Below are positions 47,095-57,900 of a stretch of 64,000 nt of DNA, in pieces; within the stretch, counting starts at the first letter, position 1, and every line of letters begins with the position of its first letter. Origin of the DNA: Ustilaginoidea virens (lineage: Eukaryota > Ascomycota > Sordariomycetes > Hypocreales > Clavicipitaceae); NCBI RefSeq assembly GCF_000687475.1, contig NC_057321.1:1674001-1738000 (forward strand). Reading direction: 5' to 3'. The notes beneath the pieces were generated by a model that searched no databases, was not told the DNA's origin, and was given only the letters and a program-made list of their open reading frames with translations. Both the position numbers and the translations under genes were made by a program.

Positions 47095-47876
47095 AGTGGG
47101 CAAGAAGGGTTTAAAAATCCGTTGAAAAATGGTGCCGATAGTTGTAATAACAGAGGAATAATTAGCAGAGGAATAACTAGCTAAATAGCTAGCAAAATAG
47201 TCGAGTAACTGGTAAAATAGCTAGTAAAAATAGTCGAATAACTAGTCGGATTGCCAGTATATATAGTGACTAGTAGCCTACTATAAAAAGTAACCGCAGA
47301 ATATAGCGGCAGGTCTCAATATAAAAAAGCACGGATGCCGTAGGCGTTGTGCAAGTCCGTATTATAGCGTTGGTATTCAAGGTGCTTATATGGTGCCGTA
47401 ATATAAAGGTGCCGTAAGTGCCGTAGGTGCCGTAGGTGCCGTAGGTGCTATAGGTGCCGTAATATAAAAGGTGCCGTAAATGCCGTACCAAAAGTGCTAT
47501 AAGTGGAAGAGTATAACAGGTGCCGTACAGTGCAGTAGGTGTCGTACACTAAGTGCAAAGGTGTTATACAGTGGTATAGTATGGTAGATATCACACTATA
47601 AAATCCGTAGGTGCCGTAGGTTACGCCGAAAATAACGTAAGGTTACGCTAAAAGTGCCGTAAGGTTACGCCGTAAGTTGCCGTTAGGTACGCCGTTGATT
47701 GCCGCAGGGTAATACCGTAGGTAATAAGGGTAAGCCAAAGGTAATAATAGGTAAGCCGAAGTTAATAAGGGTAAGCCGAAGATACCAAAGGATAGCTATA
47801 TTAGTAGTACTAATAAGCAAAAGAGACCAAGGGGTGAACACAAAAAGGTAGGGTAAAAACAAAGAAGTAAAAACCC
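47095..47876 (-). repeat. copia-B leader with tandem GTGCCGTAG units (inner copy)
   Basis: Leader of about 780 bp. GTGCCGTAG units run at about 47395-47465, with GGTTACGCCGTAAG and GGTAAGCC units at 47620-47790. The array at 47395-47465 has more units than the copy at 13228-13310. Function unknown; it may be a packaging or dimerisation region (inference). Confidence 0.65.
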
Positions 47877-47888
47877 GGGCTCATAACC
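47877..47888 (-). other. Primer-binding site, half-tRNA iMet type (inner copia-B)
   Basis: Plus strand GGGCTCATAACC, preceded by CCC, directly beside the palindromic LTR remnant. Confidence 0.75.
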
Positions 47889-47977
47889 TATTGCAATTCT
47901 CAAGGTCACTATAAAGCAAAGCCTATCTAGCTAGCTAGTAAGGCTCTGCTTTTATAGTGACCTTGAGAATTGCAATA
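47889..47977. repeat. Palindromic U5-U5 end replacing the copia-B 5' LTR
   Basis: 89 bp. The first about 36 bases are the U5 end of LTR-B in the expected orientation (TATTGCAATTCTCAAGGTC...), joined through CTATCTAGCTAGCTAGTAAGG to the same U5 end inverted (...GACCTTGAGAATTGCAATA). The outer end therefore is a U5 terminus where a U3 terminus is expected, yet it abuts the TSD AGAAC. The rest of the 5' LTR, including all of U3, is missing. Confidence 0.93.
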
Positions 47978-47982
47978 AGAAC

Positions 47983-48684
47983 ACTGTTGGAAATGTACTG
48001 GATACCGACAGTGGCGTACAAGGCGTTGCAAAATAAAACAAAGAGCTGGTTAAAGATTTAAAGCGCACAAGAGGTTGACCAGAGTAAAGATATCAGGGAA
48101 ATCTGATTCTAATTGTTGGTAGTTATTCTAGCTAGAAAGAGGGAATTTTGGGCATATTTCTACCATCTTGAAAAAGTGTTTGAAAATAATGAAAAACCGC
48201 AAAAATAGCGAAAAACCCGACGAAAAGTCGGTCTGCCCAACCGTGCCCAGTCTGTGCCCAATATCCTACCCAGTGCATACCCAACCAAGCCCAGTGGCTT
48301 ATAGCGGTGTGCCGGATGCCCTATAACAGCCTGCCGTACGGGCCGGAAGCCCTATATCGGTCTGCCGTAAATGACCGGTGTAGCGGGTGACTGTATATAG
48401 AAGGCCGAAAGTGCTGGTATTAGCAAGGTTTGCCCATTTGGTAATCCCGTAGAAATGCGCCGCCTGTTGTGGGCCCTGTGGCCCGCTGTGACCGGCCGCT
48501 ATGGCCGGCTGTGGGGCGCTATGCCGGTGCCGTGACCGGCGCTGTGGCCCACTGTAATCGGCATTATGGGGCGCTATGCCCCACTATAGCGCCTGGTATA
48601 GCCACCGCGATATCTCAACGTAGAGACATCGTACGGTAGCAAGACCAGTACCAAAATACAGCTAAAAAGGCGCTGATTTCAACA
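47983..48684 (-). repeat. LTR-A, right piece of A4 3' LTR
   Basis: Continues the 24-nt fragment at 34002-34025 after the copia-B insertion; 47978-47982 is the duplicated AGAAC. It shares the private CCCAGTCTGTGCCC insertion with the A4 5' LTR. Several CTGTGG units are mutated to CTATGG or GCTATG. Confidence 0.94.
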
Positions 48685-48692
48685 CCCCCTCT
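48685..48692 (-). other. Polypurine tract (A4)
   Basis: AGAGGGGG on the element strand before the 3' LTR of A4. Confidence 0.75.
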
Positions 48693-48774
48693 GATTAGCA
48701 ACATGGCTAATCCTAGCGTTAGAATAAAAGAAAGAAACCCTATAAAAAATCAGAAAAAAAAAAAGATGATAATG

Positions 48775-51700
48775 CTATAGGGATTGCAGCCCTAATAGCT
48801 GCCGAAATATAGGGAATTTCGGGCTTAGAAGTGGTTTGGTGAGTCTATCCGCAGGCATATCTATCGTGGGTAAATAAGATATTTTTACCAGGCTACCGTA
48901 GGCCTTCTCACGTATATACCGGAATTTAAGCAAGGTATGCTTAGTGCGGGCATATTAATTTGGGTCATTTGCATTAGAAATAGACCCTTGGTTATCGCAG
49001 TATAGTGGTATCGGGCGTTGAATATCGACCTGGATTTCTTTAAATAAATTAGATATCTATTCTACTTTGCGAAGCGCCTTAAGCATTGCATCAGACTCGG
49101 CTTCAAGCGTTAATAAAACCATAGTCGAGGACTATTTTGACCTCTAGCTAATAGGCCCACCATTTAAGGTAGTAAGATAACCACTAGTAGACTTCGAAGT
49201 AAGCTAGCACCTAGCAAAATCGCTATCAGAAAAAGCAGCTAATACTACGGTAGCTTTAGCGGCTCGGTAATAAATGGCTGTATTTGCCGTACCAGCTAAG
49301 TAGCGGAAAGTGCCCTTAGTAGCATTAAGCTGTATAGTAGAAGTCTATTGCATATATCGTGACAGGTATTGCGTTAGAAAGGCAAGGTCAGGTCTTAATA
49401 TCATTATTAACCACATCGATGTCCCTACCAGCTGCTAGAATAAGTGTTGATTACTAGCATCTAGTGGCGTATTATCAGCCTTAGCAAGTATACCGGGCTA
49501 TAGTGGGATTAGATGCGGTCGTGCATCCTTAAGGTTAAATTTCTTAAGGACTTCTGCAATAAATTGCGATTAGTGCAGCCATAATAGGCCCTTTTCTCTA
49601 TCCCTAATAATCTGCACTCTAAGAAAGAAGGAGGCAGGTCCTTAGTCTTCTATAGTATAAACCTTATAGAATTTAGCCTTAAGCTGGTCAATATAGCTAA
49701 AGTCCGGACCGACAATTAAGCAGTCATCCATATAGGTTACAATAAAGGTATGCGTTCCTTTATTATAGAAGATAGCAGCATCAGAAAGTAATAGCTTAAA
49801 ACCCTCTTGCACTAGAAGGTCTTTTAACCGTAACTGCCACTCGCGAGGGCCTTGTTTAAGCCCATATAGGGCTTTCTTCAACAGTATAACCTATAATGCA
49901 AAGGGGTTATATCCAACCTTAGTAAGCAAGGCTAGAAGTCGACGATGCTACTAGTTAGACCATAAGGCTGGGTTAGATAAGAGTAGGCTTTCTGCAAATT
50001 CTAGAAAACTAGCTGGAATCTCTATATAAATCGTCTCTAGTAGTTTACTATTTAGAAAGGCACTAATAAAGTCGATTTGCTCTATTTCCCAGTTATTTGC
50101 AGTAGTAAGAGTAAGGATAATCCTCTATGTTGGTGGGATCGAAATCGAGGCATAGGTCTCCGTAAAGTCTTGCCCAGATATCTGCATAAAGCCTTTAACA
50201 ACTAATCGTGCCTTATATTTAACCGGGTTATTATTCGCATCTTTCTTTATACGAAAAATAAGCCGGTTGCATAATATCTTCCTACTAGTAGGAATACTAG
50301 CCTTTGGTATAAATTGGAAGATATTTAAGTCGATTAATTGCTCGAATTCCGAAAATAAGGCCCTAACCCAGCTATCTTTTTGTGGGCTGTGTAAGACTTC
50401 CTTCCAGCTATTAGGCACACCTTCTAGGGCCCGTTTTGCAGCCTTAATCTTTGCTGTATAGCAAATATCGTATATTTGCTGGTAAAAAGCATAGGAAGGG
50501 GGGAAATCCTATGTGGGAGCCTCTAGGGGGCTGCCTAGGTATCCGAAAATCTGGTTGTTTTTCGGCTGGGTGGGTAGGAACCCGAAAATGCCGTTGTTTT
50601 CCGGCTGTGTAGGTGGGAGAAAGCCCTATTAGTCCGCTTGTGGGCCAGAAAGTGACCTATAGTATCTGTAATTTAGGATACCTTGCACGTCTTATATCCA
50701 TATGTGCGTTCTTTTTCTACCCCTAGTAGCCGTAATAGGCCTATTTTCTAGTACTCGAAATATTCTCTCCTACGATCTTTTATTTGATGCGATATCTAGA
50801 CTCTCGAATTTTAGATATTCTAGTATAGGTAGCGTTTTACTATAGCGAAATGCTGTATTTACTAGGAAGCCAGGCGAAAAGGCAGAATCTATTATGTCGG
50901 AAAGTCGCAGAAAATCAGTATGTATAGGGCTTTGAGATTCAGACCATTGAAAATTTATTGTGTAGGGCAAGTTAGAATTTTCACTTATGTGGGTCATGCC
51001 CACTTTTATAACGGATTCAGAAAATCTCTATGGTTGAGATTCCTAGTGATAAGAGCTTTCTGTATTTCTTAGTATTTACAGCCTTTTTATATAGGAAAAA
51101 GGTGCATTTTCCTTAGCCGGTGAAAGCGGACCGTCTTGCCTAAGCTGAAAAGCTGAGTTAGGCTAAAGCAATTTAGAATCGAAAAACGGCGAATTATTGG
51201 GAAATATTGCAGAGTGCTGTGGTAGGCCCACTAGTTGTGGTGGGCCCACTGGTTGTGGCAGGCCTATTAGTTGTGGTGGGCCCGTGGCCTGTAGTAGGCC
51301 TATGCCTTCGGCTACGCCTAAAATAGGCATATTTTGCCGAGGCGACTTCTAAATAAGCTCTTCTAGAGCAATTTAGTCGATGTTTACCCCCTCTAAATTA
51401 GAAGGCGGTTGGAAATCAAAAGTGCCCTTTAGGCCACTTAAAATAGGGCCTATACCTTTATTTTAGTAGGTAAAGGTAATGAAAGAGGTCTTAATAACGA
51501 CCCGGCGATGTGGGATATAGACGAGGTAGGTGCCGTTACCTAGCATAGCTAGTAACCTACCTGACTCGGTCCGGGGGGCTAGCTTGTAGCTGATGACCCG
51601 TTTTTCTGGAGGGATTAGCACCTCTACAGCCGCACCAATAGCCCTAAAGCTAGTAAGGTCGGGTAGGTGGTAGTATATAATTTCCGGAAAGTCCTTCTTT

Positions 51701-54143
51701 AATTCCTCGAAAGGTGACGAGGAACGGTTTAAGACTGCTATTAGATTTACCAAGGTAGTAATACTAAGAATTACTATAGACTAAAAGTAAGAAGGTAACC
51801 GAGACCAAAGCATAGTAGCTCTAAGTCGGTCAATAATGACCTGTATAGAGTATTCTGCTAACCCATTTTGCTTATAAATATAAGGGGAAGAGGTTAAAAA
51901 ATCTATACCCTTGAGAGCTAGCTAGGCTATAATAACGTCGTTGATTTCTTTACTACTATTATAGTGGAATTCAATAGCTGATTTGCTGTAGCGATTCCTA
52001 AGACTTTGGAAGAACCCCTATAATACTAGGAATACTGTGGGTCCCTCCTTATTAGGTAGTAAATATACCTAATAGAAGCGTAATTTCCGGTCAACTAAGA
52101 TGAGGCAAATGGGGCGTTTATTATATGGTAGAGGGTTAATTTGGAAGATATCACCCTCTATGATATCCAAATAATGCATAGGGTCTAGTATAGCCCCTGA
52201 TGTAAAACGCCGAACTGACTTTACCTTTTTACAGGCGATGCAGTTAAAATCAGAATCCTTTACCTTACTGAGATCAGGTAACCCTATGGTTGATACATAG
52301 GTTTTCTTTAAAAGTTGGATTCCAATATACCTAAGCCGGATATGCCAAAATCCGGCTAATAATAGCAGCTTTTAATATTCTATATCAGCAGCTGGTATTA
52401 TAACTAGGGCTAGGTTAAGGGCGACCGGGGCCCTCTGTGGTGGTTGGGCTATATTAGGAATAGTAGCCTCTATTAGTACCACCGAAAAACTAAGACTAGC
52501 TAGTAGGTTAGCTTACGAATTAGCTGGTGGAAGTGGAAGGTCTAAATCAGCTAGTGGGGTAGGTAAATCCTCTAGCAGGGGATATTCCTCGTATTCTTTT
52601 AGGTTAGCTAGGGCAGGTATTTCGACCGAGATATTATATATAGCCAGGTGATTTTAGCTGGTATAGTGTAAAAACGGCGAATCTACTCCTTTTTATTATA
52701 AAAAGAAGCTATACTTCTTAAAATTAAGAAGCCTAATACACTTATTATTACTATTAATTAGGCTTTAGCCCTAAATACTACCACGATTCAGATAGTGTTT
52801 AATGCCGCTAAAGATATTGATGTCAAAAGCTGGTATAAAGAGGGCGTTAGTTAGCTCTAAGGTGCCCTACTGAGGTGGGTTAGTGGCCTATAGTACGGTA
52901 AAACGCGCTATGCCCTACCCACTAGGCTTGATTAGGCCACCACCTATGCTAATGACTGGTCTATTTCCGGTATAGTATTAGAAGTAGGTGAAATACTTTT
53001 TATCGTTAATGATATACACCGTAAAACTAGTATTATAGAGTAAAGAATCTATTGGCATTTTCCCACCGGATTGTGCACTATAGCTAATAGCTAAAAATTG
53101 TATATATTCGCGGTCTTGGAAGGAAGAATAGGCTATCTCACTAGGTGTAAGACTTAGAGTGTTATAATTTCCTAATATAAAGGAATCAATAGTCTTTTCC
53201 TTTTCGTCGGTCTTTTATAGGGTATCTATTTTATTAGCTGAATCTTTCTTTTCTTTATTCTTCTTCTTATTTTCCGGCTTACTTTATATAGCTAAAGAAG
53301 ACCCTTATTGGGTAGAAGACCCCTATTTGTTCTTTTTATTGGCGTTAGTAGTAGTGTTTTTACTACCTTTGCTAATATTGTTACTAGCTGGCTTGCTACT
53401 ATTGCTGTTAGTAGCGGCACCCTTGACCTTTACGAGGTGGGTGGTAGCCCTTACTACTAATGACCCTTTAATGCGTTATTCTTCTAATAAATCAACTATA
53501 TAAAATTGCAGGTTAATATTTAATATATTTCCCTGAGTATAGGCGATTCTCATTATTGTGCGGTGCCGTTCTGCCCACTGAAAAAAGACCCCTTCTATAG
53601 TATATAAATATTGGCTGATTTGGTCGAAAGGTTGTATATAGGAGCCTAAAATTTGCAGCCTGGATAGGTAGCTATTAAAGGAGGCGTTAAAAGATTCTAA
53701 GGTACCCTTATAGCCTGTAAAATTTAGTTGATAGAAGGCAGGGTATAGGTAGGTCTGCTATACGTCTGATAAGTGAGAATACTGTTTGGTGAGTAATATA
53801 AAGGCTGACTCTAGGTCAGTACACTAGTTAATAGCGGTAGCTAGTCCTTCTGTGCAACTATTTTTAATAAGTAATAGTAAAAGTGCTTGCTCTGAATCAT
53901 TAAACTTACTAGCAATAGAAGGTTCTTCAATAAATTTAGCGATATTAAGTGCCTTAAGTTGAATCATAAGGGCCTATTTCTATTAGTTAAAGTTAGATGC
54001 CCCTCTTAGCTTTTAGGATTCCTAGAATCCGTTGGCTATTTTGGCTAGTTCCTTAATAGCTATAGCGCTGACTTGGCTGCTAATACTAGATGGAACCGGC
54101 AGGGGTTGCTGCTAGGCTTTAGGTAGTAATGGTGGGTTATTTC
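48775..54143 (-). pseudogene. copia-A Gag-Pol polyprotein, main segment (A4)
   Basis: Together with 61688-61967 this forms one frame of 5649 bp (1883 codons, no frameshift). Contains most of Gag, protease, integrase, linker, RT (TYMDDCLIVGPD near 49725) and RNase H. The second integrase Asp is Asn (51960-51958, HYNSSKEIND). Shared stops at 53976 (TAG) and 53307 (TAA). The linker is shorter than in int1 and lacks the minisatellite. Ends at TAG 48775-48777. Confidence 0.9.
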
Positions 54144-54847
54144 TGTTGCAAAATGGTGATTCAGAACACTGTTGGAAATGTACTGGATACCGACAGTGGC
54201 GTACAAGGCGTTGCAAAATAAAACAAAGAGCTGGTTAAAGATTTAAAGCGCACAAGAGGTTAACCAGAGCAAAGATATCAGGGAAATCTGATTCTAATTG
54301 TTGGTAACTATTCTAGCTAGAAAGAGGGAATTTTGGGCATATTTCTACCATCTTGAAAAAGTGGTTGAAAATAATGAAAAACCGCAAAAATAGTGAAAAC
54401 CCCGACGAAAAGTCGGTCTGCCCAACCGTGCCCAATATCCTACCCAATGCCTACCCAACCAAGCCCAGTGGCTTATAGCGGTGTGCCGGATGCCCTATAG
54501 CAGCCTGCCGTACGGGCCGGAAGCCCTATATCGGTCTGCCGTAAATGACCGGTGTAGCGGGTGACTGTATGTAGAAGGCCGAAAGTGCTGATTTACCCAT
54601 TTGGTAATCCCGTAGAAATGCGCCGCCTGTTGTGGGCCCTATGGCCCGCTGTGACCGGCCGCTGTGGCCGGCTGTGGGGCGCTGTGCCGGTGCCGTGACC
54701 GGCGCTGTGGCCCACTGTAATCGGCGTTATGGGGCGCTGTGCCCCACCATAGCGCCTGGTATAGCCACCGCGATATCTCAACGTAGAGACATCGTACGGT
54801 AGTAAGACCAGTACCAAAATACAGCTAAAAAGGCGCTGATTTCAACA
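54144..54847 (-). repeat. LTR-A, 3' LTR of A5
   Basis: 704 bp, canonical ends, abuts the TSD ATTTC. Confidence 0.95.
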
Positions 54848-54855
54848 CCCCCTCT
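54848..54855 (-). other. Polypurine tract (A5)
   Basis: AGAGGGGG on the element strand before the 3' LTR of A5. Confidence 0.75.
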
Positions 54856-54935
54856 GATTAGCAACATGGCTAATCCTAGCGTTAGAATAAAAGAAAGAAA
54901 CCCTATAAAAAATCAGAAAAAAAAAGATGATGATG

Positions 54936-57900
54936 CTATAGGGATTGCAGCCCTAATAGCTGCCGAAATATGGGGAATTTCGGGCTTGGAAGTGGTTTGG
55001 TGAGTCCATCCGCAGGCATATCTGTCGTGGGTAAATAAGATATTTTTACCAGGCCACCGTGGGCCTTCTCACGTATATACCGGAATTTAAGCAAGGTATG
55101 CTTAGTGCGGGCATGCTGATTTAGGTCATTTGCATTAGAAATAGACCCTTAGTTATCGCAGTATAGTGGTATCGGGCGTTGAATATCGACCTGGATTTCT
55201 TTAAATAAATTAGATATCCACTCTACTTCGCGAATTGCCTCAAGCATTGCATTAGACTCGGCTTTAAGCGTTGATAAAACTATAGTCGAAGACCGTTTTG
55301 ACCTCCAGCTAATAGGTCCACTATTCAAGGTAGTAAGATAACCACCAGTGGACTTCGAAGTCAGCCGGCACCCAGCAAAGTCGCTATCAGAAAATGCAGC
55401 TAATACTACGGTAGCTTTAGCGGCTCGGTAATGGTAATAAATGGCTGTATTTGCCGTACCAGCTAAATAGCGAAAAGCGCCCTTAGCAGCATTAAGCTGT
55501 ATAGTGGAAGCCTGTTGCATATATCGTGACAGGTATTGCGTTAGAAAGGCAAAGTCAGGTCTTAACATCATCATCAACCATATCGCTATTCCTACTAGCT
55601 GCTGGAATAAGTGTTGATTACTAGCATCCAGCGGCATATTACCAGCCTTAGACTCAGCAAGTATACCGGGCTATAGTGGGATTAGATGCGGTCGTGCGTC
55701 CTTAAGGTTGAATTTCTTAAGGACTTCCGCAATAAATTGCAATTAGTGCAGCCATAATAGGCCCTTTTCTCTATCCCTAATAATCTGCACTCTAAGAAAG
55801 AAGGAGGCAGGTCCTCAGTCTTCTATAGCGTAAACCTTATGTAACTTGGTCTTAAGCTAGTCAATATAGCTAAGATCCGGACCAATAATCAAGCAGTCAT
55901 CCATATAGGTTATAATAAAGGTATACGTTCCTTTATTATAGAAGACGGCAGCATTAGAAAGTAACGGCTTAAAACCCTCTTGCACTAGAAGGTCTTTTAA
56001 CTATAACTGCCACTCGCGAGGGCCTTATTTTAGCCCATATAAGGCTTTCTTCAACAGTATGACCTGTGATGCAGAGGGGTTATATCCAACCTTAGTAAGC
56101 AAGGCTAGAAGTCGACGATGTTGCTGGTCAGACTATAAGGCTGGGTTAAGTGAGAGTAGGCTTTCTGCAAATTCTAGAAAACCAGCTGGAATCTCTATAT
56201 AAATCGTCTCCAGTAGTTCACTATTTAGAAAGGCACTAATAAAGTCGATCTGCTCTATTTCCTAATTATTTGCAGCAGCAAGAGCAAGGATAATCCTCTA
56301 TATTGGTGGGATCGAAATAGAAGCATAGGTCTCCGTAAAGTCTTGCCTAGATACCTGCATAAAGCCTTTAACAACTAATTGTGCCTTATATTTAACCGGG
56401 TTATTATTCGTATCTTTCTTAATGTGAAAAACAGGCCGGTTACGCAATATTTTCCTACTAGTAGGAACACTAGTCTTAGGAATAAATTGGAAGATATTTA
56501 AATCGATTAATTGCTCGAATTCCGAAAATAAGGCTTTTACCTAGCTATCCTTATGTGGGCTGTATAAGACTTCCTTCCAGCTATTAGGCACACCTTCTGG
56601 GGCCCGTTTTGCAGCCTTAATCTTTACTGCACAGCAAATATCGTACATTTGCTGGTAAAAAGCATAGGAAGGGGGGAAATCCTGTGTGGGAGCCTCTAGG
56701 GGGCTGCCTAGGTATCCGAAAATCTGGTCGTTTTTCGGCTGGGTAGGTAGGAACCCGAAAATACTATTGTTTTCCGGCTAGGTAGGTGGAAAAATGCCGT
56801 TGTTTTCCAGTTGTGTGGGTAGGAAAAAACCCTATTGGTCCGCTTATAGGCCAGAAAGTGACCTATAGTATCCGTAATTTAGGATATCTTGTACGTCTTG
56901 TATCTGTGGTATTCTTCCTCGAATTCTACCCTTAGTAGCCCTAACCTGGTATGGCTGAATAGGCACCTTTTCTGATACTCGAAATATTTTCTCCTACGGT
57001 CTCTTATTTGAGGCGATATCTAGACTCTCGAATTTCAGATATTCTAATGTAGGCAGCGTTTTACTATGGCGAAATGCTATATTTACTAGGAAGCCGGGCG
57101 AAAAGGCGGAATCTATTGTATCGGAAAGTCGCAGAAAATCAGTGTGTGTGGGGCTTTGAGATTCGGACTATTGAAAATTTATTGTTTGGGGCAGGTTAGA
57201 ATTTTCACTTGTGTGGGTCATGCCTACTTTTGTGACGGATTCGGAAAATCTCTGTGGTTGAGATTCCTAGTGACGAGAGCTTTCTGCATTTCCTAGTATT
57301 TGCAGCCTTTTTGTATAGGAAAAAGGCGTAAATTCCTTAGCCGGTAAAAAAGGACCGTCTTGCCTAAGCTAAAAAGCTGAGTTAGGCTGAAGCGATTTAG
57401 AATCGAAAGACGGCGAATTGCTGGGAAATATTGCAGAGTACTATGGCAGGCTAATTGGTAGGAGGCCCACTGGTTGTAGTGGATCTGTATGCTGTATTAG
57501 GCCCATTAGTTGTGGTGGGCCCGTGGGCTGTATTGGATCCGTGGCCTGTGGTAGGCCTATGCCCTCGGCTACGCCTGGAATAGGCATATTTAGGCGAGGC
57601 GACTTCTAAATAGGCTCTTCTAAGGCAATTTAGTCGTTGTTTACCCCCTCTAAAATGGAAGATGGTAGGAAGTCGAATTTGCCCTCTAGGCCACTTGAAA
57701 TAGGGCCTATACCTTTATTTTGGTAGGTGAAAGTAATGAAAGAGGTCTTGGTGACGACCCGGCGATGTGGGATATAGACGAGGTAGGTGCCGTTACCTAG
57801 CGTAGCTAGTAACCTACCTGACTCGGTCCGGGGGGCTAGCTTATGGCTGATGACCCGTTTTTCTGGAGGGATTAGCACCTCTATAGCCGCACTAATAGCC

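Larger units (their letters stand above)
34026..47977 (-). mobile_element. copia-B element with TSD AGAAC and aberrant 5' LTR
   Basis: Minus-strand copia-B inserted in the A4 LTR, with exact TSDs AGAAC at 34021-34025 and 47978-47982. It has a normal 3' LTR (34026-34785), PPT, gag-pol, leader and PBS. In place of the expected 5' LTR there is an 89-bp palindrome of two U5 ends. The copia-C element lies within it. It is the least mutated copia-B present. Confidence 0.94.

Noticed and set aside
47395..47465. Possible CRISPR-like array.
   Set aside because: The units are contiguous 9-mers without unique spacers, lying inside a retrotransposon leader.
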